Positions 44,836 through 56,065 of a DNA stretch of 64,000 bases are shown here, piece after piece; position 1 is the stretch's first letter, and every line of letters begins with the position of its first letter. A model generated the notes under the pieces. The model ran no database searches and had not been told where the DNA came from. It saw only the letters and a program-made list of their open reading frames with translations. The DNA is from Asticcacaulis sp. YBE204 (GTDB lineage Bacteria > Pseudomonadota > Alphaproteobacteria > Caulobacterales > Caulobacteraceae): assembly GCF_000495855.1 (NCBI RefSeq), contig NZ_AWGF01000005.1:1-64000 (forward strand), in the 5' to 3' direction. The translations under genes were made by a program, and so were the position numbers.

Positions 44836-46511
44836 GCGGCTTGGATCTGGGCCACGAAGGTTTCAACCTCGCGGCGCAGCGCGGATGACTGTTCTGCCAG
44901 TTCACCGGACGCCCCCAGCACTTGAGACGCTGCAACGCTCGTTTCTTCGGTCGCGCGTGTGACCCCGGTAATATTCTGCGTCACTTCCAAGGAACCCATA
45001 GACGCCTGCTGGACGTTGCGAGCGATTTCCTGAGTTGCAGAGGACTGTTCCTCGACCGCCGCCGAAATACTTGTCGATATATCGGCGAGGCTTTCTATGG
45101 TTTGGGTTATTTGGGTGATCGCCGTCACTGCGGCGCCCGTAATGGTCTGAATTTCGGTAATTTGTTGAGATATTTCACCTGACGCGCGCGCAGTTTGCCC
45201 GGCTAGCGTCTTGACTTCGTTGGCAACAACCGCAAAGCCGCGGCCGGCGGCCCCGGCCCGCGCCGCCTCGATCGTGGCGTTGAGCGCCAAAAGATTGGTT
45301 TGTGAGGCCACATCACCGATCAGCTTTACGATATCGCCAATCTTCTGCGCCCCATCGGACAATTGCTGGACGATCTGCGAGGTGGTGACAGCGTCGTCAC
45401 GTGCCTGAGCCGCGATCCCGACCGAAGTCTGCACCTGCCGGGCAATCTCGTTCACCGTGGCGGCCATCTCTTCGGCGGCCGCCGCGACGGTCTGCACATT
45501 GACGGAGGCTTCTTCGGAGGCGGCAGATACCGCCATGGACTGCTTCGAGGTTTCTTCGGCCCCCGTAGTCATGGTGTGGGCCGAGGCTTCCAGTTCAGTT
45601 GCCGCCGAGGAGACCACGCTGATGATTTCCGTGGTACGGGCGTTGAATTGCCGGACCAGATTTTCGATATGACGGGCCCTTTGCTCACGTTGTGCCAACG
45701 CCGTCTGTTCGGCAGCCTCAAGACGCACGCGTTCCATGCCATTTTTCTTAAAAATCTCGACCGCCTTGGCCATGTCACCGATTTCATTTCGGGCCCCCAG
45801 CGACGGGACAGCGACACTGAACTGACCGTCGGCCAAGGTGGTCATGGCGCGGGTCATGGCGTTGATCGGCCGGATCACATGACGGCGCACGATCCAGATA
45901 CCCACCCCGCCGATCCCAAGGTTCATCAGCACAACCACAGCCAAAATAGAGAACAGAAGGTTTTGCTGCGACACCGCCACATCATAGGATTTTTTCGCCT
46001 CTGTCACCTGCAACTTGGTCAGAGTATCAATAACTCCGGTAAAGGGATCAATGGCCGGATAGAGGTCGTTTGAAATGTACGCTTCCAACGCTGCCTGATC
46101 TTTGTGGGTGACGATCTGTTGCAAGGTGTCCAAAGACCTGGTGGCCTCGGTCATCAGGCCGCGCGCCTCGTCTGCCAGTCGTTTCTCATTCGAATCCATG
46201 CGGGTAAGCATGTAGGCGCCGTATTTTTCCTCTGCCAATGCGAGGGCATCGCGCATGGTTTTGGCGCCCTCGTCCCAGCTGACCGCGCCCGACCGCATCT
46301 TGTGGGCGTTATCGACAATCGCGACAGCATATGCGTCGCTGACGCTTTTCAGATCGCTTAATGGCACCACGCGATCAGCAAACACCGTCTGAAGGCCCGA
46401 CCGTCCAACCTCCGCTACGTACCAGGCGCATAACGACAGGCTGACAATGCCCGCAATCAAAATGACCATAACGCCCAAAAGCTGCGTTTTGATGAGCTGA
46501 AATTTAAACAT
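44832..46511 (-). CDS. Transmembrane chemoreceptor
   Basis: A 559-residue methyl-accepting protein. It has two membrane helices (about 10-30 and 186-206), a periplasmic four-helix sensor domain between them, a HAMP domain (about 206-260) and a long cytoplasmic coiled coil. The signalling tip is [20 protein letters not shown] at 401-420. The C-terminus has no CheR-binding pentapeptide. It is 187 bp downstream of the next receptor gene and has a perfect CtrA-type site 51-65 bp before its start. The sensed ligand is not predicted. Confidence 0.95.
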   Translation of the reverse strand: MFKFQLIKTQLLGVMVILIAGIVSLSLCAWYVAEVGRSGLQTVFADRVVPLSDLKSVSDAYAVAIVDNAHKMRSGAVSWDEGAKTMRDALALAEEKYGAYMLTRMDSNEKRLADEARGLMTEATRSLDTLQQIVTHKDQAALEAYISNDLYPAIDPFTGVIDTLTKLQVTEAKKSYDVAVSQQNLLFSILAVVVLMNLGIGGVGIWIVRRHVIRPINAMTRAMTTLADGQFSVAVPSLGARNEIGDMAKAVEIFKKNGMERVRLEAAEQTALAQREQRARHIENLVRQFNARTTEIISVVSSAATELEASAHTMTTGAEETSKQSMAVSAASEEASVNVQTVAAAAEEMAATVNEIARQVQTSVGIAAQARDDAVTTSQIVQQLSDGAQKIGDIVKLIGDVASQTNLLALNATIEAARAGAAGRGFAVVANEVKTLAGQTARASGEISQQITEIQTITGAAVTAITQITQTIESLADISTSISAAVEEQSSATQEIARNVQQASMGSLEVTQNITGVTRATEETSVAASQVLGASGELAEQSSALRREVETFVAQIQAA

Positions 46512-46561
46512 GTGTCGCGTCCGCCGCTATTGTCCCCGCCCCATGATTTGCAGGCGAACAC

Positions 46562-46576
46562 TTAACGATCGTTTAA
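46562..46576. promoter_or_regulatory. CtrA-type full site upstream of a chemoreceptor
   Basis: TTAA (46562-46565), seven bases (CGATCGT), TTAA (46573-46576): a perfect TTAA-N7-TTAA consensus of the cell-cycle regulator CtrA. The receptor start is at 46511, so the site is 51-65 bp upstream, the right place for control of the gene. Confidence 0.65.
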
Positions 46577-46698
46577 TAAATGGGCTCCAGTTTTGGAAAA
46601 CGCGGTTAACACAACCGTTTTTTATTGCACCGCAAAACAGGGTTGTATTCGAAATGAACTCGCCTGAATTTCAAATCTTCCAAAGGCATTGAATCGAC

Positions 46699-48387
46699 TC
46701 AGGCCGCCCTTATGGTTGCTAGAAATCGGTCCATCTCCGCATGAAGGCGCTCGGCCTCTTCGGCCAGCTGGCTGGACGAGGACAAGACGAGCGAGGCGGC
46801 TTCGCCGGTCTGTTCTGAAGCTTGTGCCACGCCGGTAATATTGATGGTAACCTCCTGCGTACCGAGGGACGCCTGATTGACCGCCTGTATGATCTCGTGG
46901 GTCGCGGCTGATTGCTGATCCACCGCCGATGCGATCACGGCGTTAGTCGCATTGATCGTCTGTATCGTGTGGGTAATCATTTTAAACGCCTCGGCAGCGC
47001 GGCCGGTCGCGTTCTGAATCTGGGCGATCTTGGCCGAGATGTCCGTCGTGGCCCGGGCCGTTTGTCCGGCCAATGCCTTCACCTCGGACGCCACGACCGC
47101 AAAGCCCTTCCCGGCCTCCCCGGCTCTGGCCGATTCGATAGTCGCGTTGAGCGCGAGGAGATTGGTCTGTCCGGCCAGTCCGGCAATCAGATCGACCACA
47201 CCGCCGATGGAGAGGGCAACCGCGTTGAGTTCATCGACCACGACAGCGGCCAGCTCGGCCTGCTGCACTGCATCGGTCGAAATCTGGCTGGAGGTCATCA
47301 CCTGACGACCGATTTCACCGACCGACGCCCCCAGTTCTTCGGCAGCGGATGCCACAGAGGTAACGTTTGTGCCGGCCTCTTCCGCCGCCGCGGAGACCGC
47401 GACGGATTGCGCCGAGGTCTCCTGAGCCGACGCGGTAAGTTGCGACGCGGCGGCCTGCATCTCAGTCGCTGCCGCCGAGACAGTCGTCACGATGCCGCCC
47501 ACGGATTTCTCGAAGTCGCCAGCCAGCTCGATCATGATCTGTCGGCGGTCGGCCTCAGCCTTGATTTTGAGGTGTTCGGCCTCACCCCGCAGAGCCTCCG
47601 TCTCACGAAGGCCTTGCTGAAAAACCGCCAGTGTCCGCGCCATGCCACCTATTTCGTCGCGACGATCCTGGCCATCGACCGAGAGGTTAAGGTTTCCTCC
47701 CGCCACGCTCGACATCTGCGCGGTCAGGCGGGTGATCATTTTTACAATGTCAGCGAAAGCGATGAAAGAGGCCAGGGCGGTAATGCCCAAGACAAGAACA
47801 ATAGATAGGATCAGGCCGTTGCGGGCATCGATCTCAATGGCCTTGCCCATCTGGCGGACGAGCGCTTCATTCTCAGCTTTTTTCTGATCGATGAGGGTGC
47901 GCAGGTCGTCCGTGATCGCCTGCACATCTGAAGCTTGTTTCGTCAGTTTATCCCGCAATTGCAATTGGTCATTATTGGCAGCCAAAGGAATGAGCACTTC
48001 GATGGATTCGTTCGACAGAATATCGAATCGGGCCTTGATGGGGGCAAAGGCCGCCTCATATTCCGGTGCCAGTTTGACCAGGCCGGTATAGCGCTCCTGG
48101 AAGTGTTTCCTCGCCTTGCGTGCCTGATCATCAAATATTTCGCAGGCCGAACTCGGACAATCCTGGAAGGCAAGACCATTATTGGCCGCCTCCATGGCAT
48201 AGATGTTCTGGCTCATCCGGGCGCCCGACAAAAGCGCAGCATCCTGCGAAACGATGATATGTTCGTATCTGTCTTTGGCCGAATTCAGCTGTTCATTTTG
48301 CCACAGCGTCATGGTGATGCTAGAGACGCCAAACGTGGCTATCACGCCCAGAATTTTTATGCCGATCTTGATATCTGCGAGCTTCAT
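46699..48387 (-). CDS. Transmembrane chemoreceptor
   Basis: A 562-residue chemoreceptor started at the ATG at 48387, which has AGGAAAG 8 bases before it; the frame runs to 48561 but that overlaps the PilZ receptor. Two membrane helices (about 8-28, 190-213) frame a periplasmic sensor of about 160 residues with a disulfide-like pair of Cys (CPSSAC, 77-82). HAMP is at about 213-262. The tip is [21 protein letters not shown] (about 403-423). It follows the receptor-PilZ gene by 61 bp. The ligand is unknown. Confidence 0.95.
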   Translation of the reverse strand: MKLADIKIGIKILGVIATFGVSSITMTLWQNEQLNSAKDRYEHIIVSQDAALLSGARMSQNIYAMEAANNGLAFQDCPSSACEIFDDQARKARKHFQERYTGLVKLAPEYEAAFAPIKARFDILSNESIEVLIPLAANNDQLQLRDKLTKQASDVQAITDDLRTLIDQKKAENEALVRQMGKAIEIDARNGLILSIVLVLGITALASFIAFADIVKMITRLTAQMSSVAGGNLNLSVDGQDRRDEIGGMARTLAVFQQGLRETEALRGEAEHLKIKAEADRRQIMIELAGDFEKSVGGIVTTVSAAATEMQAAASQLTASAQETSAQSVAVSAAAEEAGTNVTSVASAAEELGASVGEIGRQVMTSSQISTDAVQQAELAAVVVDELNAVALSIGGVVDLIAGLAGQTNLLALNATIESARAGEAGKGFAVVASEVKALAGQTARATTDISAKIAQIQNATGRAAEAFKMITHTIQTINATNAVIASAVDQQSAATHEIIQAVNQASLGTQEVTINITGVAQASEQTGEAASLVLSSSSQLAEEAERLHAEMDRFLATIRAA

Positions 48388-48448
48388 AGGCGTAACTTTC
48401 CTGAAAGAACCACCGAGTACAAAGCCCGTGGTTTCGCTTTGATGTGAC

Positions 48449-50665
48449 TTAAGCTGCAAGCGCCATAAGCTGGTGCTGGGCCAGCCGGGTTTCGCTGATT
48501 TCCACGCCCAGGGTTTCTCCACCCGCCCAGACAACCTTGCCGTCGAACCGGTCCACCTCATTGATGATAAGCGTCAGTTCATCGCCCACCTGGGCGCCCT
48601 CGACACGGGCAATTCGCGCGCCCGACTCCGAAATGTCATGGAGCCGAATATTCGAAAACTGACGTGTGCCGAACCGGACGTCGATATGTTGCACGGTGGC
48701 GTAGCGGGCGGCGATGCGTTTATCGACCATTTCCTCGAGTAACCGGCTCAATTCGCCCTGCATGTCCTGAGAAGTTTGCGCCATGTCATCGGAAATGTGG
48801 CGCATATTGCCGGCGCTTATTTCCGTGCGCCGCGTCGCTTCTGGGAGTTTATTAATAATGTCTACCGCCTGACGGTTACCAATGGCCGCGCGCCGCAGAT
48901 CTATCCGAATAAGCTCCGTCTTTTCACCCTGCGTCCCGATTGCCGCCGCCATGCGCGCTGATGACGAGCTGATCGTGGCAATCAGGCTATTTATGCTTAA
49001 AATGGAGTCGGACATGCCTGCCGTCGCCCGCTGCACGTCAGCTATCTGACTCTCGATTTCGCCCGTCGCCCGCGCTGTCTGGCTTGCAAGTGACTTCACT
49101 TCGCCAGCAACCACGGCAAACCCTTTCCCGGCCTCTCCGGCACGAGCGGCTTCGATGGTCGCATTCAGCGCGAGCAGATTGGTTTGGGATGCAATATCTT
49201 GGATCAGCTTGGATACCTCGCCGATTTTCCCGACCGTCAAGGACAAGGTGTCAGCCACCTCACGAGATTTCTGGATCTCGGCCGACACCGTGCTTATCAG
49301 TCCGGCACTCTGGCTCGCCGTATTCGCTATGTCTCCGAAGGCATCGGATACCAGCACCATGGCGTCGGACACCTCATCCACTTCTTCGGCTGACAAGGTC
49401 AGCTTGTCTATCGCGATCAGAAGTTCTTCTCTGGTGGCCTGCGCGGTATGGGTTACGTCCCCGGTCGTTTCCTTGATCGAACCCGACAGAGTCTGCACCG
49501 CCTCGATCACATCAGTCAGGGATTTTTTAATGCGCGCACTGAGGGTGTTGATACGCTCTTTTTCCTTCACAATAAGCGCATTGCGCTTCACATCATTTGT
49601 GGCATCGGCGATGCGTTCGATGACCCGTTCGCGGAAATAGACGATGGCTTGACCAATTTCGCCGATCTCGTCGGTCCTGCGGGCTTCGTGGATCTCCGCA
49701 TTGATGTCCTGATCAGCCAGATCATGCAGGTGACGGCGCAAGCCTTTAATGGCGGCGATGATTGACCGTGACAGGCCTAAGGCCATGAAAATCGCCAGCA
49801 AAGACGCCATCGTGGCTATGCCGAGCAGCGTGTAGAGCTTGGTCTCAAAACCCGTCACCCGATCTTTGAGACGCTGGGTCAGCCGTTCCGCCGACAGGGT
49901 CCATAACTGGTCAGCACTGGCTCGATAGGCGTCATACGCCGCCGTCAGGGCCTCACGATCAATCGACGCTGCGGGGCCTTGTTGCGTGATAAGATCTGTG
50001 GCGCTCAGGGTCTGGGCTTCCAGCGCTTCGGCGGTTTTGGCAAAGGCCTCCATCTGCGGCTGAAGCTGCGGGGCCAGAGACGGCATTTGCGCCATCACTT
50101 TTTTCAACGAGTCGACTTCGCCGATCCAGGCGGTATGGAACTGCCCCAGCCCGAGAATTAGCTCGCGCGCCTGCGCCGGGGTGGGCTGCCTGCCCACGAC
50201 CGAGAACAGTTCCGCCAGAGTCACGCTGATTTCCCGATGAGCCAGCGGCGCTTTGAAGGCCGTCGCGTCCATCAGGTAATAGGTGTCAAGGTCGGGATCG
50301 AGCGTCAGGTTCGACCCGTCGGCGACCGCGCCTATCAGGGCTTGCGCCCGGTCACGTCCAATCTCAGGCGCACTGCCCGCCGCGGTCGTCAAGGCCTCGG
50401 CCGCAGCCTCGGCGATATCGTCAAACGCCGTGCCCGGCTCGAAGGCTGGCCCATTACCCTCCATACCAAGAGCTGCGTTACGCGCCAGGGTGCTCAGGAC
50501 GGGCCATGTCCGAGTCTGGGCTTCGACCCCGCGAATTTCCTTAGTGCTGAAGGTGATTTCCTTCAAGCTCTGCTGAACGAACAGGAAGGTCATCAGGCAG
50601 ATCGGCACCAGAAACACAGCGACCATAGCCAACAGTTTATGTCGGATCTTCAGATTGAAACGCAT
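48449..50665 (-). CDS. Chemoreceptor with C-terminal PilZ domain
   Basis: A 738-residue receptor started at 50665 (AAGGGG ahead of it). It has two membrane helices (about 9-30, 278-298), a large periplasmic sensor, HAMP (about 298-352), a signalling tip [20 protein letters not shown] (491-510), and then a PilZ c-di-GMP binding domain (about 647-735). PilZ motifs are present: KRIAARY (649-655) and [11 protein letters not shown] (677 on). Receptor output could thus be tuned by c-di-GMP, linking it to the GGDEF-EAL proteins of the window. It follows the PAS receptor gene by 46 bp and probably shares its transcript. Confidence 0.95.
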   Translation of the reverse strand: MRFNLKIRHKLLAMVAVFLVPICLMTFLFVQQSLKEITFSTKEIRGVEAQTRTWPVLSTLARNAALGMEGNGPAFEPGTAFDDIAEAAAEALTTAAGSAPEIGRDRAQALIGAVADGSNLTLDPDLDTYYLMDATAFKAPLAHREISVTLAELFSVVGRQPTPAQARELILGLGQFHTAWIGEVDSLKKVMAQMPSLAPQLQPQMEAFAKTAEALEAQTLSATDLITQQGPAASIDREALTAAYDAYRASADQLWTLSAERLTQRLKDRVTGFETKLYTLLGIATMASLLAIFMALGLSRSIIAAIKGLRRHLHDLADQDINAEIHEARRTDEIGEIGQAIVYFRERVIERIADATNDVKRNALIVKEKERINTLSARIKKSLTDVIEAVQTLSGSIKETTGDVTHTAQATREELLIAIDKLTLSAEEVDEVSDAMVLVSDAFGDIANTASQSAGLISTVSAEIQKSREVADTLSLTVGKIGEVSKLIQDIASQTNLLALNATIEAARAGEAGKGFAVVAGEVKSLASQTARATGEIESQIADVQRATAGMSDSILSINSLIATISSSSARMAAAIGTQGEKTELIRIDLRRAAIGNRQAVDIINKLPEATRRTEISAGNMRHISDDMAQTSQDMQGELSRLLEEMVDKRIAARYATVQHIDVRFGTRQFSNIRLHDISESGARIARVEGAQVGDELTLIINEVDRFDGKVVWAGGETLGVEISETRLAQHQLMALAA

Positions 50666-50711
50666 GGATATGCCCCTTACCCCTCTCAAATATCTGTCTA
50701 GAATATGCGCT

Positions 50712-52196
50712 CTAGCCGACCAGGCGCTCCACGTTCGTCTTCACGACGCCCGACGCATCGGCCACCTCGATAAAGGTGCTCGATACGTGACTGAGGACTT
50801 GTTTGATCTGCTGCACGGCCTGCACCGCCGACTGCATATTCCCGGATATTTCGCTTGTGACCGAGGTCTGCTGATCAATAGCCGAGGCCGCCTGCGTCAC
50901 GCTGGACAACACCTCATCCAGTGCCGACGAAATCGTGCCGATGGCAAACACCACATCGGTCGTGACCGACTGCATCTTGGCGATTTCATCGGCGATGGTC
51001 CGGGTGGAACTGGCCGCCTGATTGGCCAGACTTTTGACCTCGGTGGCGACGACGGCAAAGCCCTTACCGGCATCGCCCGCGCGCGCCGATTCGATCGTGG
51101 CGTTGAGTGCCAGAAGATTGATCTGACTAGCAATATTCTGAATGAGACCCACCACCTGCGTCATGGCGGCGGCGGTTTCATTGAGGCCCTCGGCCGATTG
51201 CGTCGCCTTACCCGCCGAAGCGTAGATGGTCTGGACGCTGTCGCGGGCGCGGTTCATGCCAAAGGCGATTTCGCGCACACTGGCACTCAGTTCCTCGGAC
51301 GCCGCGGCCACCGAATTGACGATACTGGCCGTGCTGTCGGAGGCCTGACCGGCGTCCTGCGCCATATCCTTGGCGGCGCCTACCTTTGACAGAACTTCAA
51401 CAAGCTGACCGTCGATTTCGCGACTAATGCCATCATTACGCAGCTTTTGTTCGACCGACTCAGTCATATCGACGGCGAATTTGACAACCTTTACGACCTT
51501 GCCGGTTTCATCGAAAATGGGGTTATAGGCCGCCTGAATGTAAACCGCCCGTCCGCCCTTGCCGATACGTTTGAATTCACCATGGGTAAACTTACCGGCG
51601 GCCAGATCGGCCCACAGATTGTGATATTCGGGCGATGTCACATAGCTATCCTCACAGAAAATCTTATGATGCTGTCGCTGAACCTCAGCCAACCCATAAC
51701 CAACCGTTTTGAGGAAGTTTTCATTCGCCGCCAAAATCGTGCCGTCCGGGGCAAACTCGATAACCGCCTGTGAGAGGTAAATGGCGGCGATCTTTCCGGC
51801 GTCGTCCAGCGATTTCGTCTTTAGCTCGGAAATGTCCGTGGCGAACTTGACGACCTTGAACACCCGACCCCGATCGTCACGCACGGGGTTGTAGGTCGCC
51901 TGCAACCAGACGGCCGTGCCGTCTTTTCTGAACCGCTTGAACTCGGCGGTTTTATATGCACCGTTTTGGAGGTCGGACCAAAATGCCAGGTATGCATCCG
52001 ACTGAACATAATCGGCATCGCAAAAAATCCGGTGATGCTTACCCCTGAGTTCATCCAGCCTATACCCCAGAGCCGCGAGAAAGTTTGGATTCGCCGTCTG
52101 TATTTTACCGCCGAGATCAAACTCAATTATCGCCTGAGACTGGTTTATAGCCTCTATGAGATGACGATCATCATTCCGTGCACCGAAGGAAAACAT
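50712..52196 (-). CDS. Cytoplasmic chemoreceptor with two PAS domains
   Basis: A 494-residue soluble receptor of the Aer-like kind, without membrane helices. Two PAS domains (about 10-122 and 132-243) share the motif HH-IFC (HHRIFCD and HHKIFCE) and A-YNP (ATYNPVRDD and AAYNPIFDE), so one arose from the other. The methyl-accepting domain has the tip [20 protein letters not shown] (355-374), with Ile where Thr is common. It is probably a redox, light or energy sensor. A near-CtrA site lies about 95 bp upstream. The other receptor genes follow it on the same strand. Confidence 0.95.
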   Translation of the reverse strand: MFSFGARNDDRHLIEAINQSQAIIEFDLGGKIQTANPNFLAALGYRLDELRGKHHRIFCDADYVQSDAYLAFWSDLQNGAYKTAEFKRFRKDGTAVWLQATYNPVRDDRGRVFKVVKFATDISELKTKSLDDAGKIAAIYLSQAVIEFAPDGTILAANENFLKTVGYGLAEVQRQHHKIFCEDSYVTSPEYHNLWADLAAGKFTHGEFKRIGKGGRAVYIQAAYNPIFDETGKVVKVVKFAVDMTESVEQKLRNDGISREIDGQLVEVLSKVGAAKDMAQDAGQASDSTASIVNSVAAASEELSASVREIAFGMNRARDSVQTIYASAGKATQSAEGLNETAAAMTQVVGLIQNIASQINLLALNATIESARAGDAGKGFAVVATEVKSLANQAASSTRTIADEIAKMQSVTTDVVFAIGTISSALDEVLSSVTQAASAIDQQTSVTSEISGNMQSAVQAVQQIKQVLSHVSSTFIEVADASGVVKTNVERLVG

Positions 52197-52291
52197 GGCA
52201 TCACTTTCGCTTTAGGTTCCCTTTTCATCGAACGCACGCAAGGACAAAGTCGGCAAAAAGAGTAACGTAATCTAAATTTGGGGCCAAAAGA

Positions 52292-52306
52292 TTAATGAAC
52301 CGCTAA
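52292..52306. promoter_or_regulatory. Near-match CtrA site upstream of the PAS receptor
   Basis: TTAATGAACCGCTAA (TTAA-N7-CTAA; TTAG-N7-TTAA on the minus strand) is one base from the CtrA consensus and lies 96-110 bp before the PAS receptor start (52196). It supports shared cell-cycle control, but it is weaker than the two perfect sites. Confidence 0.4.
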
Positions 52307-52442
52307 GGTTGTGTCGGTGTTGGCGTAACGCGTCTTGCGGTCAATGGCCTCAGCTTCAAAATCCTTGTGTCTGCCCCGACCATTCTATCGCTCACGCTGT
52401 TACCAACATGGCTAACCGCGCTAGGGATACACAAACGCCACG

Positions 52443-52745
52443 CTATTGGCCTTGTTTCGGGTTCAGATCATCAGACAGAATATGCACGGATAGCCGTGTG
52501 AAGAGGGTTTCGAGACGGAGCAGCTTGATATTCAGGTCATTCAGCGTCGCCTCCTGCTTTTCAAGAGGCAAAACCGCTACGGCCTCCTGCGCCAGAACTC
52601 GCGCCCTATCAAGCGTCTCCCTGTGCGTCTCTAGCAGCTGTAAAGTCCGTGTTCTGACAGTCACCTGATCGATCGTTCGGGCCAGGCGAAGAGCCGTGGC
52701 GGTCATATCTTTCACGGGCAGAACGATTATCTGTGATTGAACCAT
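52443..52745 (-). CDS. Small helical protein with CtrA-type site
   Basis: A 100-residue soluble protein. Apart from the first strand (MVQSQIIVLPVKD), it is helical, with heptad-like runs (TALRLARTIDQVTVRTRTLQLLETHRETLDRARVLAQEAVAVLPLEKQEATLNDLNIKLLRLE, split over residues 17-80). It has a GGAG ribosome site 8 bases before the ATG. A perfect CtrA-type site lies 44-58 bp upstream. It is next to the receptor cluster. No family is recognised; a role in motility or chemotaxis is inferred from the context. Confidence 0.65.
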   Translation of the reverse strand: MVQSQIIVLPVKDMTATALRLARTIDQVTVRTRTLQLLETHRETLDRARVLAQEAVAVLPLEKQEATLNDLNIKLLRLETLFTRLSVHILSDDLNPKQGQ

Positions 52746-52788
52746 GACAACACTCCGAACGAAGTGTTCCAGAAGAGGGGTATAGAAG

Positions 52789-52803
52789 TTAATGGGAGAT
52801 TAA
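52789..52803. promoter_or_regulatory. CtrA-type full site upstream of the 100-residue gene
   Basis: TTAA (52789-52792), seven bases (TGGGAGA), TTAA (52800-52803): a perfect TTAA-N7-TTAA site, 44-58 bp before the start of the 100-residue gene at 52745. With the site at 46562 it makes two exact CtrA-type sites in the motility part of the window. Confidence 0.6.
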
Positions 52804-52940
52804 GCCCGATGGATTGGCACGTAGATAATGCAAGTCTCTGGGACTAGGCTTCGGGATTCAAAAATGCATGGGATTGATGGCGGGATCACCAGCAAAAAAT
52901 AACCTGTTGAGTACCGCGAATGTAGTCAATGGAGCATTAG

Positions 52941-53621
52941 TTCTCATTCTCTAACGCCCCCAGATACGATGCAGCACGGTATCATCTGAAATCCGCCGAC
53001 GAACCTAAGCGGCTCATCCCGGCGATCGGCGCCGGATCGTTTGCCAGGTTGCCAAGCATTGACGAACTGCGCAAACGCCATGCCGAGGGCCGACTTAAAT
53101 CCCTGTCAGAACTGAGTTTTCAGTATCACGGCATCGGCCCCACCGACCCGCGCTTCGAACCCTACTGGGCTCTGGCTGAGGAACTGGATGTTCCGGTCGG
53201 CATCCATATGGGTCCAGGCGCGCCGGGGAAGACCTATTTTGCGGCACCGGAATATCGTGTCGCCTTGTCGGACCCGATACTGTTGGAGCCTGTGCTGGTA
53301 AATCATCCGAGGTTGCGGATTTTCGTCGTCCACGCTGGGTATCCTATGAAGGAGCGCATGCTGGCTCTAATGGCGGCCTATCCGAACGTCTATGCGGAAT
53401 TCGGGTTCCTGACGGTGGGTTACCGCGACAGTGACGTCTGGCCCTACATGCAGTCGTTCATAGACGCCGGTTTCGAAGACCGTATCCTCTACGGCACCGA
53501 CCAGATGGTCTGGCCGGAAGCGATCAGTTATTCAATCAACCGCGTGCGCAAGTTTCTATATGAAAACGCCGCGCGATTCTTGCGTATTGACCCGGCCGAA
53601 ACCGGCATCTTAAGGCACTAG
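52941..53621 (+). pseudogene. 5'-truncated amidohydrolase
   Basis: The C-terminal part, about 226 codons, of an amidohydrolase-2 type TIM-barrel protein (relatives are longer by about 100 residues). The frame is open from 52941 and reads AIGAGSFARLPSIDELRKRH, VGIHMGPGAPGKTYF, IFVVHAGYPMKERML, YAEFGFLTVG and GTDQMVWPEA, with the C-terminus NAARFLRIDP. The N-terminal metal-binding HxH region is missing and no start codon or ribosome site lies near 52941. A start at 53049 (TTG) is unlikely to give a working protein. The gene was cut by a deletion or insertion whose other edge is not visible. Confidence 0.75.
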
Positions 53622-54009
53622 CATAGGGGATGTAACGGACAGGAACGACCGGGAAATACGCTAGGATGTTCGGCTCCGGGAACGGCGGGACTGGAACCAA
53701 AAAGGCCGCGCATCGGCGTGCGCGGCAGACCCGATCGCGACCAGGCTGATGCAGCGCTCAACCTGTCGCAGCCCAATCTCTGGCCGTAGGCCCCATCGGG
53801 ATCACAACAGAGGCGGGAGGAGCAACCCTTGACGCAATCGGTCGATTTGTCGCCGTCGGACACCGTCATTCAGTTCAGATGCGCTGCCAGTAACCGGTTC
53901 AAACAAGGCTTGCAAAAAAGCGTCCCTGATCCATGATCCTTGCCATGCCCGCGTTCGCGCTTCTGCTGCCTCCATTATTTTAGTCGCCCATTTTTTTTCT
54001 GGAGCCGCC
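53622..54009. other. Intergenic stretch before the S9 peptidase
   Basis: About 390 bases. Minus-strand frames (53618-53869, 53802-54092) overlap the peptidase start or have odd composition and are not called. The peptidase promoter should be here, and the TGGAG ribosome site lies at about 53999-54003. No structure was seen. Confidence 0.5.
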
Positions 54010-56019
54010 ATGTCTTTTCGCCATGTTTCGCATCTGCGTCCGCTTGTGTTAAGCGCGTTTTGCCTGACCGCTGCCCCTGTGATGGCGCCCATGGCCGCCT
54101 ATGCTGCCAAGCCGCCCACTAAGGGGCCTATCGCTACGCCGGTCAAGGATATCACCAATCCAAATAGCCTCGTTTCCCCTGTAAATCCTAACGCCCGCCC
54201 GGTGCCGCTCAAGGATCTGACCGCCGTGCGTGCCGCCCCCGAAGCCGTGTGGACACCGGATGGCAAGCACATCGTTCTGGCCACCAATATCGCGGGCCGG
54301 ATCAATATCTGGAAACTGAGCGAAGGGGAAATGACGCCGGTTCAACTCAGCGAATCCGAGAACCCGCAAAGCAATCTTTTCGTTAGCCCGGACGGACAGA
54401 CGGTCTATTTTCTGTCCGATATCGACGGCAAGGAAATCTTCGATCTCTACGCCCTGCCGATCAACGGTGGCGACGTCGTCAACCTGACCGACACGCCGGA
54501 CCTGACCGAACGCGGCGCGCGTCCGTCGCTGGACGGCAAACTGATCGCCTTTTCCATACGTCCGCGCGACAGCGCCATATCGAACGTGGCCGTAATGGAT
54601 GTTGCCACCCGCAAGGTGCGCGTCCTGACCGATGAAAAAGACGGTAACTGGTTCTGGTTCGCCAGCGGTTTCACGCCCGACGGCAAATATATCATCGCCC
54701 ACCGTAACCGGTCCGACGATTCCGCTGGCACGCCGTGGCTGATCGAGGTCGCCACGGGCAAGGCGGTTCAGGCCGTTCCGTCAAAGGACACCGAAGCCAC
54801 TTATATTGCCGACGTGTCGCCGGACGGTAAATGGTTTGCCCTGTCGACCAATGCCGGTACCGGTCAGTTCCACGCCGCGCTTTACAACCGCGAGACCTTT
54901 GAGACGAAACGACTCAAGCCTACGCCGTGGGAGCAGATGGCGCAGCAGTTCTCGCCGGACGGCAAATATCTGATCGTCTCCAACAATGCCGACGGTCGGG
55001 GCACGCTCGACCGCGTCGATCTCGCCACCCTGACCGAGACGCCTTTGCGCATTGATCCGGGCTTTGTCGGGTTGGCGACCTCGGCGCAAAGCAGTTTCAA
55101 CCCGGTGACGGGCAAGTTGCTGGTCAATCGCGATGCAGGGGATTCCCCGCTCGACTATTGGACGGTCGATCTGAGCGGGGCCGAACCGGCCAAACGCATC
55201 ACACGACTGGCCATCGCCAGCCTCGATCCGGTCAATCTGCCGAAAAACACCATCGTCCACTATAAGAGCTTCGACGGCACCCCGATCAGCGCCGTGGTGA
55301 CGATGCCTTTCAACCTAAAGCGCGACGGGTCAAACCCGGCCATCGTCATGCCGCACGGTGGCCCGACCGGGCAGTCTCAGGACTATTTCTCGAAATACAC
55401 GACGGCACTCGCCTCGCGCGGCTACATCGTCATCCAGCCGAACTTCCGCGGTTCAACAGGTTACGGTCTGCCGTTCCAGCTTGCTAACCAAAAAGACCTC
55501 GGCAATGGCGACCTGAAAGACGTGATGGGCGCCGTCGATTTCCTCAAGGCGACCGGCTATGTCGACCCGAAAAAGATCGGCATCACAGGCGGATCCTATG
55601 GCGGCTACATGACCCTGATGGCGATCGGCAAATATCCGGACAGTTTCGCCGCCGCGGTTCAGCAGTTCGGCATCATCAACTGGTACACCATGTGGGAAAA
55701 CGGCGACGCTGGCCTGCGGGAATACCAACGCGCCCTGCTCGGCGATCCAATGACGAACAAGGCGCTCTATGACGCCGCCTCGCCCATGACCTATGCGAAG
55801 AACATCAAAACCCCGCTGCTAACTCTGCAAGGCGAGAACGATGCCCGCGTCCCCAAAAATCAGGCCGCCGAGGTGGTCGAGCGCGTCAAGGCCAACGGCA
55901 CGCCGACCGAGGTGGCCTATTATCCCGCCGAAGGGCATGGCTTCCGCAAGAAGGAAAACGCCGCTGATGCCTTGAGCCGCGTGGTAGCGTGGTTCGAAAA
56001 ATACCTGCCAGTGAAATAG
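54010..56019 (+). CDS. Exported S9-family prolyl oligopeptidase
   Basis: A 669-residue peptidase. The signal peptide is residues 1-33 (ending AAYAAK). The first part (about 75-390) is a seven-bladed beta propeller with repeated SPDGK or TPDGK turns (TPDGKHIV, SPDGQTVY, TPDGKYIIA, SPDGKWFA, SPDGKYLIV). The C-terminal alpha/beta hydrolase domain has GGSYGGYM with catalytic Ser 529, then GENDARVPKNQA with Asp and AEGHGF with His. It should cut short peptides in the periplasm. It is a single-gene unit with TGGAG before the ATG. It ends near a hairpin at 56038. Confidence 0.95.
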   Translation: MSFRHVSHLRPLVLSAFCLTAAPVMAPMAAYAAKPPTKGPIATPVKDITNPNSLVSPVNPNARPVPLKDLTAVRAAPEAVWTPDGKHIVLATNIAGRINIWKLSEGEMTPVQLSESENPQSNLFVSPDGQTVYFLSDIDGKEIFDLYALPINGGDVVNLTDTPDLTERGARPSLDGKLIAFSIRPRDSAISNVAVMDVATRKVRVLTDEKDGNWFWFASGFTPDGKYIIAHRNRSDDSAGTPWLIEVATGKAVQAVPSKDTEATYIADVSPDGKWFALSTNAGTGQFHAALYNRETFETKRLKPTPWEQMAQQFSPDGKYLIVSNNADGRGTLDRVDLATLTETPLRIDPGFVGLATSAQSSFNPVTGKLLVNRDAGDSPLDYWTVDLSGAEPAKRITRLAIASLDPVNLPKNTIVHYKSFDGTPISAVVTMPFNLKRDGSNPAIVMPHGGPTGQSQDYFSKYTTALASRGYIVIQPNFRGSTGYGLPFQLANQKDLGNGDLKDVMGAVDFLKATGYVDPKKIGITGGSYGGYMTLMAIGKYPDSFAAAVQQFGIINWYTMWENGDAGLREYQRALLGDPMTNKALYDAASPMTYAKNIKTPLLTLQGENDARVPKNQAAEVVERVKANGTPTEVAYYPAEGHGFRKKENAADALSRVVAWFEKYLPVK

Positions 56020-56028
56020 AGCCCCGCT

Positions 56029-56065
56029 AAAAAGAAACCAGACCCGGCGAGTGAGACGGGTCTGG
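56029..56065. terminator. Terminator-like hairpin after the S9 peptidase
   Basis: A 9-bp stem CCAGACCCG (56038-56046) and CGGGTCTGG (56057-56065), loop of 10. On the minus strand it is followed by TTTCTTTTT (the complement of 56029-56037), a true intrinsic terminator for minus-strand transcripts. On the plus strand it may also end the peptidase mRNA, though no T-run follows. Confidence 0.7.

Noticed and set aside
44832-52196. A complete chemotaxis operon
   Set aside because: Four receptors are present but no cheA, cheW, cheR or cheB was found, so it is only a receptor cluster.
53802-54092. 96-residue minus-strand frame
   Set aside because: It overlaps the signal peptide region of the S9 peptidase, which is clearly coding on the other strand.
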